Assembly (NCBI GenBank): GCA_016709545.1
Contig: JADJMO010000009.1
Location: 1 to 64,000 of the forward strand
Length of the DNA: 64,000 nucleotides
From: Myxococcales bacterium
Lineage (GTDB): Bacteria; Myxococcota_A; Polyangia; Polyangiales; JADJMO01
Direction of reading: 5' to 3'
The translations under genes and the position numbers were made by a program. The notes beneath the pieces were generated by a model, which saw only the letters and a list, made by a program, of their open reading frames with translations, was not told the DNA's origin and did no database searches. Position 1 is the first letter of the stretch, and each line of letters starts with the position of its first letter. Shown in pieces: positions 54,343 to 63,782 of the stretch.

Positions 54343-54793
54343 AAAGCGTCGAACCACCAAGGCCGTCGAGCTCGGACCGGGCCTGCACGCGGCGACCCTC
54401 GAGCTGCAGGTGGCCTCGCCCGCGGGAGGATTCCGGGCCCGCCTGCCCGACGGTCGCGTGGTGGTCGCGCACCCTTCGCCGGGTGTCACCACCCGGCTGC
54501 TCGACGACTGCCTCCGGGCGCGCCGCGTCGTGCTGCTCACCGACGGCTCGAACGGTCCGCTGATCCTCGGAGCGCTCCAGACCGACGTGGGCGCGCGCGC
54601 CGATTCCCAGGAAAACGTGGCGCTCGAGGGCCGCACCCTCGACCTGTCGGCCAAAGATCGCATCACGCTGACCGTCGGCGAGACGCGGCTCACCCTCGAG
54701 AAGGACGGCGCCGTGCGCTGGGTCGGCGAGCGCATGACGCTCGACATGGGCGCGCTCGTCCAGATCCTCTCCGCCAACGTCCGGTTGCCCTGA
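54323..54793 (+). CDS. Small beta-rich T6SS accessory protein (DUF6484-like, tentative)
   Basis: 156 aa, starting MPNKVVRKRRTTKAVELGPG with an AAGAGG ribosome binding site 8 nt upstream. Strands such as HAATLELQVASPAGGFRARL, RRVVLLTDGSNGPLILGAL and LSAKDRITLTVGETRLTLE resemble an OB-fold followed by a short beta-helix section, as in VgrG tails. Family assignment is tentative. The position between the HEAT protein and the PAAR-like/RHS gene suggests that it caps the spike or joins it to the RHS effector. Confidence 0.65.
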   Translation: MPNKVVRKRRTTKAVELGPGLHAATLELQVASPAGGFRARLPDGRVVVAHPSPGVTTRLLDDCLRARRVVLLTDGSNGPLILGALQTDVGARADSQENVALEGRTLDLSAKDRITLTVGETRLTLEKDGAVRWVGERMTLDMGALVQILSANVRLP

Positions 54794-54797
54794 CGCC

Positions 54798-57700
54798 ATG
54801 GCCACCACCCTCGGCGGAAAGAAGATCGTCACCAAGGCGAGCGGCCACAAGGCGCCGTGCATCCCGGCGGTGAGCCTGTTCCCGCCCCAGCCCGCGCCCG
54901 TGCCGACCCCGATCCCGTTCATCGTCCAGTCGTCGAAGGCCAAGAAGTTCTCCAAGAAGTGCCTCAAGATCAACGACGCAGAGGTCGTGGTCAAAGGCAC
55001 CACCTTCGACGTGGAGAGTCCCGGGAACACCGGGTCTCAATCGACGGGCGCCGACCTGATCTCGCACGTCGAGGTCAAGGAGGCGACGGCCGACGAGGGC
55101 GACGGCCGCGTGCAGATCGACAGCCAGCCCGTGGCGACCACGACCCACCGCGTCCGCGCCAACATGCCGACCGGCGCCTCGTCGATGCACCAGGCCAACG
55201 GGTTCTGGATCGAGGGCGGCGGGCTCGGCATGGGGCCTTCGACCAAGACGGGGCGCGGGTCCAAGTCCGGCTCCGCGAGCGACCCGAACGACGCGCTCTC
55301 GATCAGCGATCCGGTGGCGGTCTCGAGCGGCGCCGTCGTCGACCGCGCGCGGGATCTCTCGCTCATCGGGCCCATCGCCTTCGCGCTCGATCGCCGCTAC
55401 TCGTCGGCCGCGGCGCGTCGGGTCGGTCTCCTCGGCGCCGGCGGCTTCCGGCTGTCGGTCGAGGCGTTCGTGCACGTCGACCCCGAGAACCCTGCGGTCT
55501 GCGAGTACCAGGCCCCCGACGGCCGTCGGATATGGTTCGACGCCCTCGGCGACGGCGAGCAGGGCTTTCACCGGCGCGAGCGCCTCCGCCTCGAGCGCGA
55601 CGGCAACGGCTACACGCTGCACGCGCTCGACGAGCGACAGAGCCGCCTGTTCACGCCGACGAAGAAGGGTGGGCCGGCCGTGCTGCGCGAGATCCGCGAC
55701 GGCTACGGCAACACGGTGCACTTCGAGTACCAGGACGGCGCGCTCGTCCGCGTGGTCGGCGCGGCGGGACGCGCGCTCCGGTTCTCGCACGAGCACGGCC
55801 GCGTGGTGCGCGTGGAGCTGCTCGGCGGGACGAGGTCTTCGCCGCGGTGACCTACGCCTACGGCGCGCTCGGCGAGCTCGTCGCCGTCACCGATCCCCTC
55901 GGCTTCGCCGAGCGCTACGCCTACGACGGCGAGGGCCGGCTCACCGGGAAGACGCTGCGGAACGGGCTCCGCATGCACTACCAGTACGGCGAGGGCGGCC
56001 GCTGCGTGCAGGCCCGCGGCGACGGTGGGCTGCACGAGGTCTCGTTCGAGTACGACCTCGCGGCCCGCACGACCACCGCGTCGGGCACGGTGTCGCGCCG
56101 CTACACCTGGGACGAGGACGGCTTCGTGGTCCGCGAGGAGACGCTCGCGGGCCTCGTACTGAGCGAGACCGAGTTCGACGAGGACCACCACCCCACGGTC
56201 GTGCGCTCCGCCGGGGGCGTGCAGGTGGGCTACCAGTACGACGCGCTCGGCGACCTGATCGAGGCCGTCGATCCGAACGGCAACGTCACGCGGTTCCGCT
56301 ACGAGCAAGACGTCCTGCGCGAGCGGATCGACCTCGCGAGCGACGACGCCCGACCGCCGATGAAGACGCGCTTCGGCTACGACGGCAGCCTCTCGCTGTG
56401 CCTCGTCCGCTACCCGTCCGGGGTCAATCGGGCCTTCACGCGCGACGCCCACGGTCGCGTCGTCGTCGACTCGCTCGACGGGATGGTGCTCGCCGAGTTC
56501 GCCTACGACGAGCACGGCAACGTGGTCCGCGAGACGAGCCTCGGTGGCGCGACGACGGAGCGGGAGTACGACGCCCTCGGCCGGACCGTGTTCAGCCGCG
56601 ACGGGTACGGCAACTGGTCAGGCCGAGCGCATCCGCAAGGTCGAGAACCCGCTGCACGAGACCTGGGAGTACGTCTACGACCGCGTCGGCCGCGTGATCG
56701 AGGTGAAGACGTTCGACGAGCGACGCGTCCGCTACGCCTACGATGACGCTGGCCGCGTCGCGCGCATCACCCACCCCGACGGCGGGATCCGGGAGTTCGC
56801 CTACGACCCGCTGGGGTTCCCCATCGAGGACCGCACCGACGACACCACGGTGGTCTTCGAGCGCGACGCCAGCGGGTTCGTGCGCGTCGCCCGGGCCACC
56901 GACGCGGCGTCGGTGGAGACGGTGGTGGCGTTCGAGCGCGACGCCTTCGGGCGGGTGGTGGTCGAGCGACAGGGCGAGCACACGCTGCGTTACACCTGGG
57001 ATTCGCTCGGCCGCGTCGTGGCGCGCACCCTCCCCGACGGCACGACCACCCGCTACGTGTACGACGCGACCTGCGCCCTCAGCGACGTGCACCACGGCGA
57101 GCAGCGCGTGTCCCTGCAGCGCGACACGGCGGGGAACCTCGTCCGCCTGCACCTCCACGGCGCAGGCGTCGACGTGATGCGCCGCTACTCCGCCGAGCTC
57201 CAGCTCGAGCACGAGCGCGTCACCCACCGACGCGTCGACGGCCAGTACACCGATCTGGTCGGCCGCTCCTACGACTACGACGCGCAGCATCGCCCGGCGA
57301 CCGTGCGCGACGATCGCTGGGGCCGCGAGCGGTTCGTCCACGACACCGTGGGCCGACTCCTCGGCGTCGAGGGAGACGCGGTGCGCGCGCACCTCTCTCA
57401 CGACCCGACGGGCTCGATCCTCGCGCTCTCGGTCGGAGACGCGGCGTCGCGGCACGAGGTCGCGGCGGGCAACGTGCTCCGCGCCGACGGCTCGGCGCGC
57501 TACGAGACCGACGAGCGCAACCGGCGGGTCCGCAAGGTCGAGGCCGGCGACCGGGTCACCACCTACGAGTGGGACGGCCGCGACCGGCTGCGGAGCGCGA
57601 CGCTGCCCGACGGGACGCGCGTGCTCTACACGTACGACGCGCTCGGGCGCCGGACCAAGAAGGTGGTCGTCGGGCCCATCGACGACGAGCTCGTGCAGCG

Positions 57701-58673
57701 TGCGCTCGCGGGCGAGGCCGTGGATGCGGCGACGGACGTCACCGAGACGGTGTGGGACGGCAACGCGCTCGCGATGGAGATCCAGGGCGACGGCCGGCGT
57801 CGGGCCTTCGTGCAGCATGCGGCGTCGCTGCTGCCGCTGCTGCAGGTCGAAGAAGGGCACAGCTACCTCTACGTGACCGACCCGCTCGGCGTGCCGCGCG
57901 AGCTCGTGCGCGACGACGGGACGCTCGCCTGGTCCGGCGTCCAGACGCCCTACGGCGAGCGCCTGCGCGAGGAGGGCGAGGCGGACGTGGCGCCCCCGTT
58001 CCGGCTCCACGGGCACGTCTACGACGAGGATCTCGGATTGTGCTCGACCCTGCACCGCTGGTTCGACCCCGCGGTCGGCCGATTCCTCACGCCGGATCCC
58101 CTGGGCATCGCGGGGGGAGAGAACGTGTTTGCGTTCAACGGTTCGCCGACCACCCACGTCGATCCGCTCGGTCTGCAGTGTTACGTCCTCAGCGACCCGA
58201 TGGCCGCGACGTTCACCAACGGGCAGTACAAGGTGGTGGTCGTCCAGCAGGACACCGTGATGCACCGCGCGGGCACGCAGTCCAGGACCGGAGGCGCGTT
58301 CTACGACTATCGCCCCGCCGGATCGGTGCAAGAGGTGCGGCGCGATCAGGCCGTCCTGCCGCAGTGGCCCAACAACCCCGACGGGAGCCGCGGTGGCCTC
58401 TCTCCGATCGACTACAGCCACCGCGCCACGGTCACGGCGGGCACGGTCACCTACGTGGGGCCGATCGCACCCCAACGCCCCCTCGACGCAGCGGGCAACA
58501 GCGTGCCCCTGTACAATCCGAGCAACGACCCCCACCCGGGTGGCGGCAATCAGGTGTTCATTCCCTGGTCCGTGCCCCGCGACGGACAGGGCGGCACCGG
58601 GGCGGCCGGCAACATCGTCAGCGACCCGAGCCAGCCGGGCGCGCCGCTGCCGAACGGGATCATCCTGCCGTGA
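54798..58673 (+). CDS. rhs: PAAR-like RHS effector with C-terminal toxin domain, two frame breaks
   Basis: About 1291 aa. The N-terminal PAAR-like (DUF4150) domain has MATTLGGKKIVTKASGHKAP, then LPPQPAPVPTPIPF-type Pro-rich loops and KCLKINDAEVVVKG. RHS repeats follow, e.g. YDALGRT, YAYDDAGRVARITHPDGGIR, and the core closes with FRLHGHVYDEDLGL and LTPDPLGIAGGENVFAFNGSP before DPLGLQ at about 58161-58178. The last 165 residues are a toxin of unknown type (see findings). Frame changes near 55828 (one G missing) and 56612 shift the middle 780 bp out of frame; the frame is restored afterwards. An assembly cause is likely. Confidence 0.85.
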
Positions 58674-59473
58674 CGCGCGTCGTCGGCCGGGACGATCTGG
58701 CCGAGACCGAGGTCATCGTCTCGCTGGACGCGCCGACCACGCGACCCGACGTGCTCTACGGCGCCGCGCGGAGCCTCGCCCACGAGGCCGATCTCGCCTC
58801 GCTGGGAGGGGTGCGGGTCGCGCACGATCCGCCGGCGTTCGTCGGGCTCGGCGGCGCATCGAACGCGCTCGATCCGAGCTCCGTCTTCGTCGCGGTCGGC
58901 TCGGGGTTCTCGGGCATCCGCGGCACGATCGAGCGGGGGCTCGCGGAGCACCGAGGCCATGCGGTGCTCGTGCCCGGGAGCGTCGGGCGCGCGGAGACGG
59001 AGCGCTACGCCTACGTGCAGAAGCGGTTCGCTCGGACAGCACCGCGCCTGCTGGTGGGAGGCAGCGTGCGCGTCGTCGAGCTCGCCCGCAACGAACGCGG
59101 CGACCGCTGCCTCCTCGCCCGCGGGCCGCTGGTCGGTGCACCGCTCGCCGAGCTCGTCCCTGGAGCGCTCGGGGCCCGCGACGAGGGCGACGCGCCGCCG
59201 GAAGACTTCAACTGCGACTTCGACGTCCGCTGGAGCACCCGCAACGCTACGGCCGGCGGCGTGGACGTCGCGGTGCGGATCGCCCTCACCATCGACGCCG
59301 AGACCGTGAGCGCGCTCTCGGAATCGTCGGTCGTCGCGCGCGTCCCCGATGCGTTCGGAGCGGTGCCCGCGAGCGGGGCGCGAGAACCCTGCGCGGTGCT
59401 GATCGTCGCCGAGAGCGGCGCCGTCTACCTCGCCGCCCGCTTCCAGCGCGGAGAGCTCCTGAACCTCAAGTAG
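58670..59473 (+). CDS. Putative immunity protein to RHS effector
   Basis: 267 aa from a GTG overlapping the RHS stop (GTGA). It has no signal peptide, so would act in the cytoplasm. Features are VVGRDDLAETEVIVSLDAP, a Gly-rich segment (FVAVGSGFSGIRGTIERGL), and NCDFDVRWSTRNATAGGVDVAVRI. No known immunity family is recognised. Placement directly after a toxin domain, translational coupling and cytoplasmic nature support the role. It ends 8 nt after the end of the convergent lipoprotein gene. Confidence 0.65.
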   Translation: MTRVVGRDDLAETEVIVSLDAPTTRPDVLYGAARSLAHEADLASLGGVRVAHDPPAFVGLGGASNALDPSSVFVAVGSGFSGIRGTIERGLAEHRGHAVLVPGSVGRAETERYAYVQKRFARTAPRLLVGGSVRVVELARNERGDRCLLARGPLVGAPLAELVPGALGARDEGDAPPEDFNCDFDVRWSTRNATAGGVDVAVRIALTIDAETVSALSESSVVARVPDAFGAVPASGAREPCAVLIVAESGAVYLAARFQRGELLNLK

Positions 59474-60491
59474 GCGGGCAGTATGGCTTGCCGTCCTTCA
59501 GGAAGGTGTCGCGCAGACCGATGCGCGCGTGCTTCTTCCTCGAGATCACGGCGATCGAGGTGAGGTCGACCATCGGCGCGCAGCCCATGGTCCCGGTGGG
59601 TGAGGCACCCGGCCCCGAGAGGATGCTGCGCGTGCTGACGACGAGGTAGTCGTCGTCGTCGGAGAACGCCGAGACCGTCGATTCTCCATCGCCGGCACAG
59701 CGCCATTTGACGCCGCCGCGACCCGCCGAATAGGCCCAGGTCTCGGACGCATCCACGTCGAGCGCGGTGACGTGACCGAACATCGACAGGTCGCCGTAGC
59801 TGTCGGCGGCTGCCACGTCGACCGACGCGCAGGGTGGCAGGCCGCTCGGACACGTGTCGGTGGTCACGCCGCCCTTCACGACCGCCGCGTCGCCCACGAC
59901 CCCGCACGACGAGCGCTCGACCTTGCCTGCCGCTGCGGTCGTAGGGTTCACGTCGTTGGAGACGGCGAACCACACCAAGGCAGTGTCGTCTTCGGCGAGC
60001 TCGCCGACGAGCCCGAGGTTGTAGGCGATCGCGCCGCGCAGCTTGGCGTCGGGCAGGCTGTGGGCGATCCTCCACGCGCGCACGAGGTCGACGCTCGCCG
60101 GCAGCGCGCGCTTGAACATGACGAACGCGTACCCGCGCTCGGCCAGCGCCTGGGCGCGCTCGGCCGCGTGATCGATGCACCCTTCCCACGCCTCGACGGC
60201 CTTGCCGAGCTCGCGGATGGCGTCGGCCCAGTCCTTCTTCGCCATCGCCGTGCGACCCGCGGCCATGGCCGGCGCGTGGGCGGCCAGAGCAGCCACGGGG
60301 TCGCACGGCTTCGGCGGTGGCTCGGGGATCGGCGTCGGCGCGGGCGCGGGAGCAGGCGACGGTGACGGCGCCGCGCTCGGCACCGGCCGGGCCGTGACCG
60401 AGGCCACCGGATCGGGGGCGGCCTTGGGCGTGCGCCGGCACGCGATCGCGAACACGGCGACCACGAGTCCAGCCCATCGTGTCCTCGTCAC
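59466..60491 (-). CDS. Predicted lipoprotein with TPR-like section
   Basis: 341 aa from a GTG at 60491, which has GGAGG 6 nt upstream and overlaps the preceding gene's stop by 4 nt. VTRTRWAGLVVAVFAIACRR is a lipoprotein signal, followed by a Ser/Ala/Pro/Thr linker (PVPSAAPSPSPAPAPAPTPI). A helical, TPR-like part includes AMAAGRTAMAKKDWADAIRELGKAVEAW and AERAQALAERGYAFVMFK. The C-terminal third is beta-rich. Function unknown; it shares an operon with the 60488-60991 gene. Confidence 0.75.
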   Translation of the reverse strand: MTRTRWAGLVVAVFAIACRRTPKAAPDPVASVTARPVPSAAPSPSPAPAPAPTPIPEPPPKPCDPVAALAAHAPAMAAGRTAMAKKDWADAIRELGKAVEAWEGCIDHAAERAQALAERGYAFVMFKRALPASVDLVRAWRIAHSLPDAKLRGAIAYNLGLVGELAEDDTALVWFAVSNDVNPTTAAAGKVERSSCGVVGDAAVVKGGVTTDTCPSGLPPCASVDVAAADSYGDLSMFGHVTALDVDASETWAYSAGRGGVKWRCAGDGESTVSAFSDDDDYLVVSTRSILSGPGASPTGTMGCAPMVDLTSIAVISRKKHARIGLRDTFLKDGKPYCPPT

Positions 60492-60991
60492 CAGAACCTC
60501 CACCACGGCTTCTTCCTCGTCAGCGCTGCCGTGTGTCCCACGCCCTGGAGGTAGACTTCCACATCGAACCGCTCGACGGTCCGCGGCTCGAAGGCCACGC
60601 CCGTCTGCGGATCGTACACGTGATGGTTGCCGGCCTCGCCAAGGACGCGCAGGTAGCCGAGCACACGCGCGAAGACGGCCTCCGCCTGTGCGGCGTCGTA
60701 CCAGTAGGGCACGGTGATCGACGCGCCATCCGCGCCGAGGACGAGCTGGACGGCGCAGCGGTCGTCGTTCGTGTCGAACTCGAACGCGTCCTCTCCGATC
60801 CGCTGCACCGTGAGGTGCGGATCGTGGTGAGCGATGGCCTCGGCGAGAGCTGCCCGCTGCGCGCGAGCGGCCTCGTCGAGGATGCGCGCGGGCTCCTCTG
60901 CCTCTGCTTCCTCGCGCTCGAGATGAGCTTCTGCTTCCTCGACGCTCGGTCGCGGCCCCACGGCCCGGTAGGTGTGGAGATCGTAGCTCAC
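60488..60991 (-). CDS. Hypothetical protein, acidic N-terminus
   Basis: 167 aa. It starts MSYDLHTYRAVGPRPSVEEAEAHLEREEAE and has a long acidic helix, then beta/alpha segments (DAFEFDTNDDRCAVQLVLGADG, ASITVPYWYDAAQAEAVFARVLGYL) and ends KKPWWRFW. The MSYDLH start and the overall pattern are known from small bacterial proteins that may act as immunity proteins, but no family can be named. Its stop overlaps the GTG of the downstream lipoprotein gene. Confidence 0.7.
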   Translation of the reverse strand: MSYDLHTYRAVGPRPSVEEAEAHLEREEAEAEEPARILDEAARAQRAALAEAIAHHDPHLTVQRIGEDAFEFDTNDDRCAVQLVLGADGASITVPYWYDAAQAEAVFARVLGYLRVLGEAGNHHVYDPQTGVAFEPRTVERFDVEVYLQGVGHTAALTRKKPWWRFW

Positions 60992-61324
60992 GGTCGGTCT
61001 TCGCGATGTCTATCACGAGCTTGGATCGCACGACCGGTTGGGAGCGGTTGCGCCGAGCTACCCGGTGGCGCGCTCGCTGCGGCTGGTTCGCGTGCTTCTC
61101 TGAGCGGGACCTCCGGGATCGCTTCCCCACCTTCCGCAGGTCGGCGTGGGAGCCGCCGGAGAGCTCGTGGCCACCACCGAGCTTCTCGAGCGTGTACTTG
61201 GCCCGCTCGCGCCCTTGGTCTGCACGAACGTGGTGACGCCGAGCAGGGTCCCGGTGTCGGGGAGCTTCGCGCGTGAGGATGCGGGCGTGCACCCGCGCGA
61301 CGCGGGCGGCATCGTTCCTCTTCC
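60992..61324. other. No confident gene; possible decayed minus-strand ORF
   Basis: 333 nt between the hypothetical gene and the P450. On the minus strand two frames carry protein-like fragments, LPDTGTLLGVTTFVQTKG and AKYTLEKLGGGHELSGGS, which would join by a frame change near 61210 to make one small protein. The evidence is weak and no start codon or RBS stands out. Confidence 0.3.
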
Positions 61325-62706
61325 ATGCAGCCCGCGCCCGAACCGAGACTCCCGCCCGGCCCCCCCGTGCGCCGCGGCCTCCGCGACGCGATCCCGTTCT
61401 TCCTGGGCTTCGCGCGCGATCCACTCGGGTTCGTGGGAGGCCGCTTCTCCACCTACGGCGACGTGTACTTCGTCCCGAGCCAGCGCCCCGGCGAGCCGGG
61501 CCTCTACGTGCTCCGGCACCCCGACCACCTCCACGCGGTCCTCGTCACCCACGCGGCGAAGATGCGCAAGGAGCACAGCGCGTTCGAGCAACTCTCGCGC
61601 GTGGTCGGTGAGGGGCTCTTGACGACCGATGGCGAGGTCTGGCGTCGGCAGCGCCGGCTCCTGCAGCCCGCGTTCGCGCAGGCCCGCCTCGCCACGTACG
61701 CCACCACCATGACGCGCGAGGCCGCCCGGGTGCGGAGCGGCTTCTCCGACGGGCAGTCCCTCGAGCTGAGCCGCGAGATGATGGAGCTCACGCTGCGGGT
61801 GGTGTGTCAGACGCTGTTCAGCCACGACGCCTCGAACGACGCCGACGACGTGTCGCGGGCGATGGTCGTCCTGCAGGACACCGTCTCTCGCCCGGACCTC
61901 TTGCCGAAGTGGTTGCCGACGCCGGGGGGCGGCGCCGGTTCCGGCGCTCGGTCGAGGCGATCGATCGCATCGTCTACCGCATGATCCGCGAGCGCCGCGC
62001 GGAGAGCCCCGAGGCCGCGCCGCAGGATCTCCTGCAGTCGATGATCGCGGCGGTCGACTCGGAGGGTGACGGCGCAGGCCTGAGCGAGCGCGAGATGCGC
62101 GACCAGCTCGTGACGCTCTTCCTCGCGGGTCACGAGACCACGTCGCACGCGCTGACCTGGACGTTCTACCTCCTCTCCCAGAACCCTTCCGCGGAGCGCG
62201 CGCTGCACGAGGAGCTCGACCGCGTCCTCGGGCGGGGCCGAGAGGCGCGATTGCCCACGTTCGAGGACCTCCCTCAGCTCCCGTACACGGAGATGGTCCT
62301 CAAGGAGTCGATGCGCATCTACCCGCCCGTCTACTTGCTCGCGCGCCGCGCAGCCGAGGACGTGGAGATCGGCGGCTACGTGATCCCGAAGGGGAGCGAG
62401 CTCGTGCTCTGGGTCTACCTCACCCACCACGACGCGCGCTGGTTCCCCGAGCCCGAGGCGTTCCGCCCCGAGCGCTTCACCCCCGAGGCCGAGGCAAGCC
62501 TGCCCAAGAACGCTTATGTGCCGTTCGGCGCCGGACCGCGCGCCTGCATCGGCAAGACCTTCGCGATGATCGAGGCGCGGCTCCTGCTGGCCACGATCGC
62601 CCAGTCGTTCCGGCTGGAGCACGCGGAAGGGCACCGGGTGGCGATGAACCCCCGCGTCACCTTGAACCCGAAGCACGGGATGAAGATGGTCGCCCGCGCG
62701 CGCTGA
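61325..62706 (+). CDS. Cytochrome P450, one frame break in a G-run
   Basis: About 460 aa. The first part (MQPAPEPRLPPGPPVRRGLRDA, ending LPKWLPTP) and the second (RRRFRRSVEAIDRIVYRMI onward) are separated by a run of six G at 61924-61929; removing one restores a single frame. Signature motifs are present: I-helix AGHETTSH with the conserved acid/Thr, ExxR in KESMR, PERF, and haem-binding FGAGPRACIG with the Cys ligand. The N-terminus is soluble, so it is likely a bacterial class I-type or CYP102-like self-standing P450 relying on external redox partners. No ferredoxin gene is adjacent. Substrate unknown. Confidence 0.9.
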
Positions 62707-62729
62707 CGGCCGCGTGTATCCTCCGCGCC

Positions 62730-63617
62730 ATGCGTCGCTGTCCGTGGGTGCTCGCCGTCGTCGTCGCGACCGCCTGTCGACGCGAGCCGGAAGCCAAGCG
62801 CGCCCCGGAGGGCACGAGCGCCGCGCCCGAGACAGGGACACTCGCGCTCCCGGAAGGGTTCGTCGAGCCTCGAGGCCGAGGCGACGACGCCATCCCGAGC
62901 CCCGCCCGGTCGCTGTGGATCGGTCCGAAGGCCGTGCGCCTCGAGCCGCGCGGGAAGTCGATCGTGGACGTGCCCGAGGACGCCGTCGGCGGCTTCCCGG
63001 CGGAGACCAAGGACCACGGCGCGGTGGGCCTCCTGGTCAAGCCGATCGCCTCGGAGCTCGGCCGCGTGACCGGTGGCAAGCTGGTCCTGCACTTCGACGC
63101 GCGAACGACCTACCGCGTGCTCCTGGAGGTCGCCTTCACGGCCGGGCAGCAGGGCTTCGACGACCTCAGCTTCGCGGTGCGCAAGGCCGATGGGGGCGAG
63201 GGCGCCGTGCGCATCGTGCTGGTCAGACCCGAGAAGCTGGAGAAGCTGAAGCCCCTGTCGGCGGAGCTCGACGCGGCCTCGCCCACGCAGGAGTGCCAGG
63301 TGAATCCGGCCGTGATCGTGGGCAGCGACGGCTACTTCGTGAAGGCCAACGGAGCCAGGATCGCCCCGGGCTGCGACGGGCTCGGCAAGGGAACGACCCT
63401 GCCCCGCCGCGCCGGCAAGCTCGAGCCCCAGGCCCTGACGGCGTGCCTGGCGAAGATCCGCGATGCCAGCAAGTGCAGCGAGCCAGAGCGGTCCATCAGC
63501 TTCACCGCCAACCCCGACGTGGACATGCAGTCGCTCGTCGACACCATGGACGCCGTGCGCAGGGACGGGACGGGCAAGGCCCTCTACCCGGACCTCGTGC
63601 TGACGGTCATGCACTGA
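62730..63617 (+). CDS. Lipoprotein with ExbD/TolR-like C-terminal domain
   Basis: 295 aa. MRRCPWVLAVVVATACRREP is a lipoprotein signal. A middle domain (SLWIGPKAVRLEPRGKSIV, HFDARTTYRVLLEVAFTAGQ) and the C-terminal ERSISFTANPDVDMQSLVDTMDAVR resemble the periplasmic part of ExbD/TolR (a strand, then DxxMQSLVDxMDAVR-like helix), here on a lipoprotein and without the transmembrane helix. An energising role is unlikely; it may bind peptidoglycan or a partner. It begins 24 nt after the P450 stop on the same strand. Confidence 0.7.
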   Translation: MRRCPWVLAVVVATACRREPEAKRAPEGTSAAPETGTLALPEGFVEPRGRGDDAIPSPARSLWIGPKAVRLEPRGKSIVDVPEDAVGGFPAETKDHGAVGLLVKPIASELGRVTGGKLVLHFDARTTYRVLLEVAFTAGQQGFDDLSFAVRKADGGEGAVRIVLVRPEKLEKLKPLSAELDAASPTQECQVNPAVIVGSDGYFVKANGARIAPGCDGLGKGTTLPRRAGKLEPQALTACLAKIRDASKCSEPERSISFTANPDVDMQSLVDTMDAVRRDGTGKALYPDLVLTVMH

Positions 63618-63782
63618 CCCCCGGCCGGGCCGCTCTCAGAACACGGCCAATCCACGCCAATCTCTGTGATTGCTGATACTTGCAGAACGATCGGCGCACC
63701 TGGTCGATCTCGGCGGGCGTGGTTCGACGTGTTCATGCCGGCTGCCTCAAGGCCGAACCCTCGAGCCCACAGGAGAATTCAC

